NCBI RefSeq assembly: GCF_027111335.1
Contig: NZ_CP114288.1
Span: forward strand, 186,001 to 250,000
Source: Flavobacterium aquiphilum
GTDB taxonomy: Bacteria > Bacteroidota > Bacteroidia > Flavobacteriales > Flavobacteriaceae
Length of the DNA: 64,000 nt
Reading direction: 5' to 3'
The notes under the pieces are model-generated. The model was given only the letters and a program-made list of their open reading frames with translations. It made no database searches and was not told the origin of the DNA. The position numbers were made by a program, and so were the translations under genes. Shown here one piece after another: positions 17,496 through 26,356 of the stretch. Positions within the stretch are counted from its first letter, which is position 1. The number at the start of each line of letters is the position of its first letter.

Positions 17496-18494
17496 ATGAA
17501 AATCGTAAATGTTCATAAAAACAAAGGCGTTCCAAAATACAGACAAATCATTTTTTCGATCGAAAAAGCGATAGAAGAAGGCTTATTGAAAAAGGACGAA
17601 AAACTACCCTCGATAAATAAAATCTGCCTCGATTTTTCATTGTCCCGCGATACCGTTTTACTAGCCTATGATGAATTGAAAAAAAGAGGAATAGTGTACG
17701 CCATTCCTGGAAAAGGATATTATGTAAAGAGTCTGGAAACCAACATAAAACAAAAAATATTCTTACTTTTTGATGAGCTAAACAGCTTTAAGGAAGACCT
17801 TTACAATTCGTTTTTGGAGAACATCGGGAAGAATGTACAGGTAGATATTTTCTTTCACCATTTCAATATCCAGGTGTTTCAAAAATTGATAAATGACAGC
17901 AACGGAAACTACACCAAATACATTATTATGCCAACCAATTTAGTTGGAGTTCCATCGATGATTGAAACCCTACCAGCTAATGAAGTTATCATCCTGGACC
18001 AAACAAATGAGGAATTAAAATTGTATCCCGCCATTTATCAAAATCACAAAAAAGACATTTTTGAAGGTTTGGACAAAGGAAAAACGAGATTAGACAAGTA
18101 CAAAAAATTCATCATGATTTTCCCAGGTTTCAGGGAACCGTTGGGAATGAAAGTTGGTTTTGAAAACTTTTGCAATGAACACCACATTGACTATGTAATT
18201 ATCAATGAATTCACGAATAATGAAATTACCATTGGTGGTGTTTACATCATCCCAAATGATAGGGATTTGGTTAAGGTTATTGAAAAAGCCCGCCAGCAAA
18301 ACTTAAAACTTGGAACCGATTTTGGCATTATTTCCTATAATGAAACCCCATTAAAAAAAGTAGTTTCTAATGGAATCACAACCATTTCTACCGATTTTAC
18401 AGCGATGGGAAGATTATTAGCACAAATGATCCTTACCGGGAAAAAAGAACAAATCGAAAACAGAAGCGCTTTGATAATCAGGAATTCATTGTAA
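17496..18494 (+). CDS. GntR-type regulator with periplasmic-binding-protein-like sensor domain
   Basis: 332 residues. The N-terminal 75 are a GntR winged helix (YRQIIFSIEKAIEEGLLKK, LPSINKICLDFSLSRDTV). Residues about 85-332 resemble the LacI/ribose-binding sensor fold, ending with VSNGITTISTDFTAMGRLLAQMIL. This combination is common in Bacteroidota sugar loci, where a sugar binds the C-terminal domain. It is divergent from the galM operon and has operator-like repeats in the shared 154-bp gap. I infer that it controls the galactose/galactan operon and itself. The effector could be galactose or a related sugar. Confidence 0.85.
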   Translation: MKIVNVHKNKGVPKYRQIIFSIEKAIEEGLLKKDEKLPSINKICLDFSLSRDTVLLAYDELKKRGIVYAIPGKGYYVKSLETNIKQKIFLLFDELNSFKEDLYNSFLENIGKNVQVDIFFHHFNIQVFQKLINDSNGNYTKYIIMPTNLVGVPSMIETLPANEVIILDQTNEELKLYPAIYQNHKKDIFEGLDKGKTRLDKYKKFIMIFPGFREPLGMKVGFENFCNEHHIDYVIINEFTNNEITIGGVYIIPNDRDLVKVIEKARQQNLKLGTDFGIISYNETPLKKVVSNGITTISTDFTAMGRLLAQMILTGKKEQIENRSALIIRNSL

Positions 18495-18498
18495 AAAG

Positions 18499-18528
18499 AA
18501 AAAGAAGGCTAACCAAAACCTTCTTTTT
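18499..18528 (+). terminator. Terminator after the GntR gene
   Basis: AAAAAGAAGG pairs with CCTTCTTTTT around a 10-base loop, four bases past the stop codon. Confidence 0.7.
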
Positions 18529-19090
18529 CGAACCAAAACTTAAACTAATTAATTTGAAATTTAATCTTTTAAATGATCTTATTAAGTCTCCTTAACCACA
18601 AAACCAAATTTTAAACTTAAACCAATTTATTTTTAATAGACTAATATTGAGAGTATGGTAAAACTCAAATAATAGCCAAACATTTTCTTCACTGTAACTT
18701 GGTTAATTTATGCCCAAGGCGTACACTTCGGGCATAAATATGTTAAACATTTATTTGCGATTCCTGCTAAATAATTTTAACAGATCCCAAAAATTATAAA
18801 CTAATTACCTACAGTTGTAAACTAACTAACACTTATAAAATCAATGACAACAAACCACTGTATTATTGAATTTTATAAATACAAAGTAAAGTCGATTTCA
18901 AAAATAACAGAAGGGATAAATTCGAAAAAAAAGAGGGACAAAATTGTAATTTCATTTTTTTTCAAAAGAGAATTACAACTATTCACTTATCATTAAAATA
19001 TCATTTAGTCCGCCAAGACTAGAAAAACTGTTCAATTTTATTAATGATGGAATAATTTAAAAGATAAAAGTTCAAAATGATATTTTTTCT

Positions 19091-19123
19091 TTTGTTTTTC
19101 TGAAACAAATTTAATTACATTTG
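19091..19123 (+). promoter_or_regulatory. Bacteroidota-type promoter of the arabinan genes
   Basis: The -33 box TTTG (19091-19094), 21 bases, then the -7 box TACATTTG (19116-19123) match the consensus TTTG-N19-21-TAnnTTTG fully. Transcription should start within the operator that follows. Confidence 0.75.
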
Positions 19124-19124
19124 T

Positions 19125-19143
19125 AAATGTGTTTTTTACATTT
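19125..19143. promoter_or_regulatory. AraR-like operator at the GH43 promoter
   Basis: A perfect inverted repeat AAATGT-GTTTTTT-ACATTT. It begins one base after the -7 box and so covers the likely transcription start, a place where a bound repressor blocks initiation. Confidence 0.75.
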
Positions 19144-19216
19144 ATTATTTTATTCTTCGTTACATTCTCAAAAAAGTAATCTGTCTTTTAAAGAGAAAAA
19201 ATCAAAAGTATCGCAA

Positions 19217-20275
19217 ATGAAAAAAATCAAAATCTTAATTGCTCTTAGCAGTCTGCTTTTTATCGGCAATACAACTTTGGCACAAAAACCAAAATTTCCA
19301 AAAGAAAAGGAAATGGGTGCTTATCTAATGGTTTATTTCAAAGATGACACACACGGTTTGTATATGGCATTGAGCAAAGACGGTTATAGTTTTACCGATG
19401 TAAACAATGCGAAACCAATTATAGCCGGTGACACGATAGCTGAACAGAAAGGAATCCGCGACCCTTATATTTATCGCAGCCCAGATGGATATTTCTATCT
19501 GGCTCTTACCGATTTACACATTTATGGACAAAAAGCCGGTTATCGTGACACCGAATGGGAACGTGACGGTAAACAATTCGGATGGGGAAACAACCGAGGC
19601 ATTGTTCTTCTAAAATCTCCCGATCTGATTCATTGGTTACACACCGTTCTTCGTGTGGATCAAGCTTTTCCTAAATTGGCGGACATTGGCTGTGCTTGGG
19701 CTCCCGAATTGATTTATGACGACAAAGCCCAAAAGACCATGATTTACTTTACGATGCGTTTTGGTAACCAAAAAAACAAAGTCTATTATGCCTACATGAA
19801 CAAGGATTTCACCAAAATGGAAACCTTACCCAAAAGTATTTTCGAATATCCTGAAGACAAAGAATACATCGATGCCGACATCACCAAAGTTGGCAACAAA
19901 TACCACATGATGATTGCTTCCCATAACGGCGGTTCACATATAGAGCAGGCCACTTCGAACTCAATTAATACCGGCTACAAACTGGACACGAAACGTGTTG
20001 ATGGCGAAAAAGTGGGATGCGAAGCCCCAAACGTCTATAAAATCATTGGTCAAAATAAATGGGTGCTTATCTACGACATCTACCGCATTAACCCGCACAA
20101 TTTCGGGTTTAGTGAAACCTCCGACTTTGTGAATTTCACAAACTTGGGACACTTCAATGAAGGCGTAATGAAATCGACAAATTTCTCGGTACCAAAACAT
20201 CCTGCTGTAATTCAAATCACCAAAAAAGAAGCGCAAAAACTCGCCGATAACTGGAACTGCAACATAAAATTTTAA
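19217..20275 (+). CDS. Secreted GH43-type arabinan-active glycoside hydrolase
   Basis: 352 residues from ATG 19217, which directly starts a signal peptide (MKKIKILIALSSLLFIGNTTLAQ). An in-frame ATG at 19127 lies inside the operator and is rejected. The five-bladed GH43 propeller is suggested by IRDPYIYRSPDGYFY (general-base Asp near residue 84), GCAWAPELIYD and the later CEAPNVYK (candidate acid Glu). GH43 enzymes release arabinose or xylose from side chains, and the locus favours arabinose. It is followed after 16 bp by the GH43-like/GH51 fusion, so the two form an operon with the AraR-type site in front. Confidence 0.85.
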   Translation: MKKIKILIALSSLLFIGNTTLAQKPKFPKEKEMGAYLMVYFKDDTHGLYMALSKDGYSFTDVNNAKPIIAGDTIAEQKGIRDPYIYRSPDGYFYLALTDLHIYGQKAGYRDTEWERDGKQFGWGNNRGIVLLKSPDLIHWLHTVLRVDQAFPKLADIGCAWAPELIYDDKAQKTMIYFTMRFGNQKNKVYYAYMNKDFTKMETLPKSIFEYPEDKEYIDADITKVGNKYHMMIASHNGGSHIEQATSNSINTGYKLDTKRVDGEKVGCEAPNVYKIIGQNKWVLIYDIYRINPHNFGFSETSDFVNFTNLGHFNEGVMKSTNFSVPKHPAVIQITKKEAQKLADNWNCNIKF

Positions 20276-20291
20276 AACATAAAATAGCATC

Positions 20292-22907
20292 ATGATTCCT
20301 ATTTTCAAATTTCAAAAACAAAAAAAACACTTTCTGGCATTGCTAATTGTATGTCTGTCGGCATTATCTGCTTTTGGTAAAAATCCGGAATCAGCCTATA
20401 TTTTCTCTTACACTTCAGGGAAAAGTTTCGACGGATTACATTTTGCCTGGAGCACGGACAAAATCAGCTGGCATCCGATTGGCCCTGAATTTAGTTACAT
20501 CCACTCCGATTTCGGCGCTTGGGGATCTGAAAAAAGAATGGTTGATCCTGTACTGTTCTTGGGCGCCGATGGTTTCTGGCATTGTGTATGGAGTTTGAAT
20601 GAAAAAGACGGAAATTTTGCTCACGCTTCTTCCAAAGATTTACTTTATTGGGGACGTCAGTCCTACCCTGTTGTCATGAACAATAAAAACTGCCTGACTC
20701 CAGAGGTAACCTTTAACAAGGAAAAAGAGGAATACACGATCTCTTGGTTAAGCAAAGATCAAACAGAGACCAAGGCTTGGTACACAACAACTAAAGATTT
20801 TAAAAAATTTTCTGAAACGAAAAGCCTTCCTGTATCCGAATACAAAAGCTCACGCGCTACTGTTTTGATTTCAGGAAAATCAGAAACAGGCTCAATCAAT
20901 AAAGTGGCCTGGAACGTAGTCGAAGGACTAATCAAAACCCAACAATTAGCAGCCTACAAAAGCCAACTTTGGGCAGAAACTACCAAAACAGACAACGAGC
21001 GTTTTGCTTCGTTGAAACCTGTAGAAGCAAAGTTCACTGTTGATGCCTCAAAAAGTAAAAAAATCAGCAATTCGTTAATCGGTATCTTTTTTGAAGATAT
21101 CAACTATGGCGCTGACGGCGGTTTGTATGCCGAATTGGTTCAAAACAGAGATTTCGAATATATCCTTGCCGATACTAAAGGCAGGGACAAGACTTGGAAC
21201 AGCACCAAAGCCTGGAGTTTGAAAGGCGATGGTTCAAATTACGTTATCGATTCTATCAACCCTATTCATCCCAACAACAAACATTACGCAAAACTTACAG
21301 TCAAAGATAGCAAAACGGCCTTAGTCAACGAAGGTTTTGACGGAATTGCCGTTAAGGCTGGTGAAAAATATGATTTTTCAGTATTTGCCAGAGCTGTTGA
21401 AGGTAAAGCGGGCAAACTTATTATCCGTCTCGCTGGTAAAAACGGAGAAGTTTATGGTGAAGCTTCGATTCCAACCATTGGTAAAGACTGGAAAAAATAC
21501 AACACAACCATTACAGCCAAAACCACCGAAGCCAATACAAGCCTCGAAATCGTTCCGCAAATGATAGGAACATTGGATTTGGACATGATTTCGCTTTTCC
21601 CTCAAAAAACTTTCAAAGGCCGTAAAAATGGTTTACGCGCCGATTTGGCTCAACCCCTAGCCGACCTAAAACCAAAATTCATGCGTTTCCCGGGCGGCTG
21701 TGTTGCGCACGGAGACGGATTAGAAAATATCTATCGTTGGAAAAACACCATTGGTCCGCTTGAAACCAGAAAACCTATGAGCAACCTTTGGAGATATCAT
21801 CAAACAGTCGGATTAGGTTATTTCGAATATTTCCAATTTTGTGAAGATATCGGAGCCGCTCCACTACCAGTAATCGCTGCCGGAGTTCCGTGTCAAAATT
21901 CATCAACAGGAGGCGCGGGTCAACAATGCGGAATCCCAATGGCAGAAATGGCCGACTACGTTCAGGATATTTTGGATTTGGTCGAATATGCCAATGGTGA
22001 CGTAACAACCAAATGGGGTAAAAAACGCGCCGAAGCCGGACATCCAAAACCTTTTAACCTAAAATACATAGGCATCGGAAATGAAGATTTAATCACTGAT
22101 ATTTTCGAAGAACGTTTTACGATGATTTTCAAAGCCCTCAAAGAAAAACATCCTGAAATAACTGTAATCGGTACTGTAGGTCCTAATTTTGAAGGAACCG
22201 ATTATCAGGAAGGATGGGATATCGCGACAAAACTAAGCGTTCCAATGGTTGATGAACATTATTACCAATCTCCGGGCTGGTTTATCTACAATCAAGATTA
22301 TTATGACAGTTACGATGGCTCAAAACCGAAAGTGTATCTTGGCGAATACGCCTCTCATTTACCGGGAAGGCCTAATAATATCGAAACGGCTTTGTCCGAA
22401 GCCTTGTACCTAACCTCGGTTGAGCGCAATGGCGATGTGGTGAGCATGGCTTCTTACGCTCCATTATTGGCGAAAGACAAACATACACAATGGAACCCTA
22501 ACCTTATTTATTTCAACAATACCGAGGTGAGACCAACTGTTGGTTACGAAGTACAAAAACTCTATGGACAAAACTCCGGTGACCAATACATCCCGAGCGA
22601 AACCAAGCTTTCCAACAATCAGGAAAATGTAAAAAACCGCATCGCTATTTCGGTAGTTCGCGACACAAAAACTAATGACCTAATCGTAAAACTGGTGAAT
22701 ATGCTACCAGTTGCGGTAAATACGTCAATCGATTTAAAAAATGGAAGCCTTGAAAACAAAGAAGCTATAAAAAGCGTACTGAAAGGCGACCCAAGTGACA
22801 AAAACGCAAAAGCAACGGTTTCCACCGCCTCTTTGTCGGAGTTAACAAATACGGAATTACCCGCTTATTCATTTACTGTTTATCGCATTAAAGCAAAAAC
22901 AAAATAA
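20292..22907 (+). CDS. Secreted alpha-L-arabinofuranosidase, GH43-like domain fused to GH51
   Basis: 871 residues with a signal peptide to about residue 29. Residues 30-235 form an N-terminal GH43-like part (SYTSGKSFDGLHFAWSTD, KRMVDPVLFLGADGFWHCVW). From about 247 a GH51 arabinofuranosidase begins (NSLIGIFFEDINYGADGGLY). A carbohydrate-binding-like beta domain is inserted at about 300-440, then comes the catalytic barrel. The acid/base Glu is in IGIGNEDL near 598 and the nucleophile Glu in VYLGEYAS near 686. GH51 enzymes cut terminal alpha-arabinofuranose. Whether the N-terminal part is catalytic is unclear because it is shorter than a full propeller. A paralogous GH51 without this part lies at 33705. 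Confidence 0.9.
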   Translation: MIPIFKFQKQKKHFLALLIVCLSALSAFGKNPESAYIFSYTSGKSFDGLHFAWSTDKISWHPIGPEFSYIHSDFGAWGSEKRMVDPVLFLGADGFWHCVWSLNEKDGNFAHASSKDLLYWGRQSYPVVMNNKNCLTPEVTFNKEKEEYTISWLSKDQTETKAWYTTTKDFKKFSETKSLPVSEYKSSRATVLISGKSETGSINKVAWNVVEGLIKTQQLAAYKSQLWAETTKTDNERFASLKPVEAKFTVDASKSKKISNSLIGIFFEDINYGADGGLYAELVQNRDFEYILADTKGRDKTWNSTKAWSLKGDGSNYVIDSINPIHPNNKHYAKLTVKDSKTALVNEGFDGIAVKAGEKYDFSVFARAVEGKAGKLIIRLAGKNGEVYGEASIPTIGKDWKKYNTTITAKTTEANTSLEIVPQMIGTLDLDMISLFPQKTFKGRKNGLRADLAQPLADLKPKFMRFPGGCVAHGDGLENIYRWKNTIGPLETRKPMSNLWRYHQTVGLGYFEYFQFCEDIGAAPLPVIAAGVPCQNSSTGGAGQQCGIPMAEMADYVQDILDLVEYANGDVTTKWGKKRAEAGHPKPFNLKYIGIGNEDLITDIFEERFTMIFKALKEKHPEITVIGTVGPNFEGTDYQEGWDIATKLSVPMVDEHYYQSPGWFIYNQDYYDSYDGSKPKVYLGEYASHLPGRPNNIETALSEALYLTSVERNGDVVSMASYAPLLAKDKHTQWNPNLIYFNNTEVRPTVGYEVQKLYGQNSGDQYIPSETKLSNNQENVKNRIAISVVRDTKTNDLIVKLVNMLPVAVNTSIDLKNGSLENKEAIKSVLKGDPSDKNAKATVSTASLSELTNTELPAYSFTVYRIKAKTK

Positions 22908-22940
22908 TTAAGTTTTGGAGCGGAATGATCTGGCCTTCTT

Positions 22941-23051
22941 GCCAATATCGTCCCGTTTTCCGTTTCAATCGTCTTGTATCTCGTCTTTTAGGGACGAGAT
23001 ACAAGACGATTTCCTCTTCACCCGGGGCTAAAAGGAGACAATTGGCTTTTT
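22941..23051 (+). terminator. Nested hairpin, probable terminator after the GH51 fusion gene
   Basis: An 18-bp perfect stem (22968-22985 with 22993-23010, 7-base loop) sits inside an outer GCCAAT/ATTGGC pair (22941-22946 with 23040-23045). A run of six T follows at once. The inner stem alone lacks a T run. It may be a complex terminator or a repeat element used as one. Confidence 0.5.
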
Positions 23052-23110
23052 TGCCATCATCCAAAGAATAAAAAACCAAAATTCCAAAAGAAAAAAATAG
23101 ACAATTTCTT

Positions 23111-23143
23111 TTTGTTATTGTAAAACAAATTTATCTATATTTG
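23111..23143 (+). promoter_or_regulatory. Promoter of transketolase/transaldolase genes
   Basis: TTTG (23111-23114), 21 bases, TATATTTG (23136-23143): a full match to the Bacteroidota consensus, with the same spacing as the promoter at 19091. Confidence 0.75.
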
Positions 23144-23144
23144 C

Positions 23145-23163
23145 AAATGTATTTTTTACACTT
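23145..23163. promoter_or_regulatory. AraR-like operator at the transketolase promoter
   Basis: AAATGT-ATTTTTT-ACACTT, one base after the -7 box. Five of six half-site positions pair. Same geometry as 19125-19143. Confidence 0.75.
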
Positions 23164-23406
23164 ATTATTTTTATCTTCCGTACCATCTCAAAAATAGATG
23201 GTTATTCAAAAAGACAAACCAAAATAATAAACTTCAATTATTCGATTTAAATTTGTAGAGAGATTAAAACCTATCTCATCTTAAATCCCAAAGAATGTTT
23301 CTTTGAAACACTAAAAACAAAACACTCCTTTGAACTGATTTTTCAAAAAATCTGAAAAAGGTATAGATAGTAACCACTTATATAATACAACCAAATTAGA
23401 AAAATT

Positions 23407-25458
23407 ATGAACCAAAAAATGGACCAATTAGCCGCTGACAATATTAGAGCACTGGCTATTTCAATGGTAGAAAAAGCAAATTCAGGACACCCTGGAGGAG
23501 CCATGGGAGGTGCCGATTTCATGCACATCTTATACACTGAATATTTGAATTATGATCCTACCCAAATGGATTGGCCTTTTAGAGACCGATTCTTTATGGA
23601 TGCTGGACACTTATCGGCTTTGATGTATGCACAATACTATTTACTAGGAAACTACAAAAAAGAAGATGTGCAACAATTTAGACAATGGGGTTCGGTAACA
23701 CCTGGACACCCAGAAGTTGATGTTTTAAGAGGAATCGAAAACACTTCCGGGCCTCTTGGACAAGGACATGCAATGGGTGTGGGTGCTGCGATTGCTGCTA
23801 AATTCCTCGGAGCTAGATTCGAAGGGCTTTTTGACCACAAAATATACGGATTCATCACTGACGGAGGTGTTCAGGAAGAGATTTCGCAAGGAGCAGGAAG
23901 AATCGCAGGACATTTAGGATTGAACAATTTCATTATGTTCTATGATTCCAATGATGTACAGCTTTCTTCGATGACTGATGAGGTAACTTCTGAAGATACT
24001 GCCATGAAATACAAGTCTTGGGGATGGAATGTAATCACTATTGATGGGCACAACCACTCGGAAATCCGTAAAGCATTAGACACTGCTAACCAAGAAACCG
24101 AAAGACCAACTTTGATTATCGGAAAAACGATCATGGGTAAAGGTTGCGTTACAGCCGATGGTTCTATGTATGAGGGCGAATGCGAATTGCACGGAAAACC
24201 TATTGGCGACACCAAAGCAGACTACACAAAAACCTTGATCAACCTAGGCGCAAATCCAGAAGATCCATTTGCTATTTTTGGTGATGTTGCTGTTTATTAT
24301 TCTGATATTTTAGCTAAAAAAACAGAAAAAGCGGCATCGAAAAAACAGCAAATTGCACAATGGGAAAATGAAAATCCAACTTTGGCACAAAAAATGGAAC
24401 TGTTTCTATCAGGCAAATTACCGGAATTGGATTTAAGCAGTGTCGTTCAAAAACCAAATTGCGCCACTAGAGACGCTTCATCTGCGGTGTTGGGTTATTT
24501 GGCGGAAAATGTAGAAAACATCATCGTTTCTTCTGCCGATTTATCAAACAGTGACAAAACTGATGGGTTCTTGAAAAAATCATCCGTATTGCAAAAAAAT
24601 AATTTCAGCGGTGCCTTTTTACAAGCGGGTGTTGCCGAATTAACAATGACTTCTATCGCTAACGGTATTGCTTTGCATGGCGGAGTAATTCCTGTAGTGG
24701 CAACTTTCTTCGTATTCTCTGATTATATGAAACCTGCCATCCGATTGGCCGCCATTCAGGAACTTCCTGTAAAATACGTTTTGACTCACGACTCTTTCCG
24801 CGTGGGAGAAGACGGACCAACGCATCAGCCTATCGAGCAGGAAGCACAAATGCGTTTGTTGGAAAAAGTAAAAAACCATAAAGGACACCAAAGTTTATTG
24901 GCATTACGCCCAGCCGACGCAGTAGAAACTTCTGTAGCATGGGATATGGCTTTACAAAACACTAAAACTCCAACGGCTTTAATCCTTTCAAGACAAGGCA
25001 TCAAAGATATTCCAGCTGCTACTTCTAGATATCAGGAAGCTACTGCCGCCAAAAAAGGAGGCTATTTGGTAAAAGAAACGGAAAATCCGGACATTACTTT
25101 AATCGCAAACGGATCTGAAGTTTCAACACTGATTGATGCTGCGGTAATCTTGGAAAAAGAACATAACCTGAAAATAAACATCGCTTCGATAATCTCTGAA
25201 GGCTTATTTAAATCACAATCCAAAACGTACCAAGAAAGCATTATTCCGAAAGAAAAACTAGTCTTCGGACTTACAGCAGGACTTCCGGTAAATCTTGAAG
25301 GATTAATCGGTGATAGCGGAAAAATAGTAGGACTGGATCATTTTGGATATTCCGCACCAGCAAGTGTTTTGGACGAAAAATTCGGCTTTAACAGTCAAAG
25401 CGTTTGTGCCGAAATATTAAAATATATTGAAGAAAGTGCAAAGATTCTAAGCAACTAA
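23407..25458 (+). CDS. tkt: Transketolase
   Basis: A 683-residue thiamine-diphosphate enzyme of full length. It moves two-carbon units between pentose and hexose phosphates. Visible motifs are SGHPGGAMGGAD near residue 27, GPLGQGHAMGVGAA, the cofactor loop ITDGGVQEEISQG (TDG in place of the usual GDG) and the transketolase motif LTHDSFRVGEDGPTHQPIEQ near 458-477. Its place after an AraR-like operator, among arabinose genes, suggests it is induced to process xylulose-5-phosphate from arabinose. A second housekeeping copy may exist elsewhere. Confidence 0.97.
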   Translation: MNQKMDQLAADNIRALAISMVEKANSGHPGGAMGGADFMHILYTEYLNYDPTQMDWPFRDRFFMDAGHLSALMYAQYYLLGNYKKEDVQQFRQWGSVTPGHPEVDVLRGIENTSGPLGQGHAMGVGAAIAAKFLGARFEGLFDHKIYGFITDGGVQEEISQGAGRIAGHLGLNNFIMFYDSNDVQLSSMTDEVTSEDTAMKYKSWGWNVITIDGHNHSEIRKALDTANQETERPTLIIGKTIMGKGCVTADGSMYEGECELHGKPIGDTKADYTKTLINLGANPEDPFAIFGDVAVYYSDILAKKTEKAASKKQQIAQWENENPTLAQKMELFLSGKLPELDLSSVVQKPNCATRDASSAVLGYLAENVENIIVSSADLSNSDKTDGFLKKSSVLQKNNFSGAFLQAGVAELTMTSIANGIALHGGVIPVVATFFVFSDYMKPAIRLAAIQELPVKYVLTHDSFRVGEDGPTHQPIEQEAQMRLLEKVKNHKGHQSLLALRPADAVETSVAWDMALQNTKTPTALILSRQGIKDIPAATSRYQEATAAKKGGYLVKETENPDITLIANGSEVSTLIDAAVILEKEHNLKINIASIISEGLFKSQSKTYQESIIPKEKLVFGLTAGLPVNLEGLIGDSGKIVGLDHFGYSAPASVLDEKFGFNSQSVCAEILKYIEESAKILSN

Positions 25459-25469
25459 AACAAGTAATT

Positions 25470-25600
25470 AAGTTTCTGAGATGCTAAGTTTCTAAGTGAA
25501 AATCTTAGCAACTTAGGAGCTTAGAATCTTAGCAACTTTAAAAAAAAATTATAAACCCAGAATCTTAGTAACTCAGTGACTTAGGTTCTTAGCAACTCAA
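25470..25600. repeat. Short-period CTTAG/CTAAG repeat between tkt and tal
   Basis: The 146-bp gap is filled with variants of CTTAG and ACTTAG at roughly 8-11-base spacing, with some CTAAG in inverse orientation near the left end. Similar text occurs at 45836-45980. It looks like an intergenic repeat family and does not read as a protein. Confidence 0.6.
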
Positions 25601-25604
25601 AAAA

Positions 25605-26261
25605 ATGAAATTTTTTATCGATACAGCAAATTTAAAAGACATCAAAGAAGCCAATGATTTAGGAATCTTGGACGGAGTAACTACAAATCCTTCGCTAATG
25701 GCAAAAGAAGGAATCACAGGAGCAGACAACATCCTCGCACATTACGTAAAAATATGTGAATTGGTTGATGGCGATGTAAGTGCCGAGGTAATCTCAACCG
25801 ATTATGAAGGCATGATAGCCGAAGGAGAAAAACTGGCGGCATTGCACCCTCAAATCGTGGTTAAAATCCCAATGATCAAGGACGGAATAAAAGCCTGTAA
25901 ATATTTTTCGGATAAAGGAATCAGAACTAATGTCACCTTGGTTTTTTCAGTAGGACAAGCATTACTTGCTGCCAAAGCCGGAGCTACATATGTTTCCCCA
26001 TTTTTAGGAAGACTGGATGATATTTGTACCGACGGTATGGGACTGATCGCCGATATCAGACAGATTTATGACAATTACGATTTTCAAACTCAAATTTTAT
26101 CAGCTTCGGTTCGAAATACTATGCACGTTATTAATTGTGCCAAATTGGGATCGGATGTAATGACAGGACCACTATCATCCATCACCGGATTGTTGAAACA
26201 TCCACTTACCGATAGCGGACTAGCCACTTTCTTGGCTGATTACCAAAAAGGAAACAGCTAG
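25605..26261 (+). CDS. tal: Transaldolase (small, FSA/TalC-like type)
   Basis: 218 residues. It transfers dihydroxyacetone units in the pentose phosphate pathway. The start [10 protein letters not shown] and the [13 protein letters not shown] motif are typical of the short transaldolase family, and the Schiff-base Lys is K87 in VVKIPM. The length matches the short decameric type. It follows transketolase in the same direction and is probably co-regulated with it. A fructose-6-phosphate aldolase activity cannot be excluded from sequence alone. Confidence 0.94.
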   Translation: MKFFIDTANLKDIKEANDLGILDGVTTNPSLMAKEGITGADNILAHYVKICELVDGDVSAEVISTDYEGMIAEGEKLAALHPQIVVKIPMIKDGIKACKYFSDKGIRTNVTLVFSVGQALLAAKAGATYVSPFLGRLDDICTDGMGLIADIRQIYDNYDFQTQILSASVRNTMHVINCAKLGSDVMTGPLSSITGLLKHPLTDSGLATFLADYQKGNS

Positions 26262-26291
26262 ATCTAGCTATAAAATCCGTTTTCCCCAAAC

Positions 26292-26329
26292 AAAAAAGGA
26301 AGATTCTAATTAAAGAATCTTCCTTTTTT
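26292..26329. terminator. Bidirectional terminator between tal and the AraR-like gene
   Basis: AAAAAAGGAAGATTCT pairs perfectly with AGAATCTTCCTTTTTT around a 6-base loop. Tracts on both sides serve both convergent genes. Confidence 0.88.
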
Positions 26330-26356
26330 TATTTTCAACAAACAGTTAGCTTAGTC

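Larger units (their letters stand above)
18529..19216. other. Long regulatory gap before the GH43 gene
   Basis: About 690 bp without a recognisable gene. It contains a 10-bp perfect hairpin, ATTTATGCCC with GGGCATAAAT (18706-18739, 14-base loop, no T run). The AraR-controlled promoter lies at 19091-19143. The rest is AT-rich and I see nothing else in it. Confidence 0.5.
22908..23406. other. Gap with nested hairpins, promoter and long leader of transketolase
   Basis: About 500 bp without a gene. In order it holds the nested hairpin 22941-23051, the promoter 23111-23143, an AraR-like operator 23145-23163 and about 240 bases of leader to the transketolase start. No ORF in the leader looks real. 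Confidence 0.5.

Noticed and set aside
18706..18739. Hairpin ATTTATGCCC/GGGCATAAAT as a terminator or riboswitch
   Set aside because: There is no T run, and no known riboswitch pattern was recognised around it.
19127..19216. Upstream start of the GH43 gene at ATG 19127
   Set aside because: This ATG is part of the operator at 19125-19143, at or before the expected transcription start. The start at 19217 begins a perfect signal peptide.
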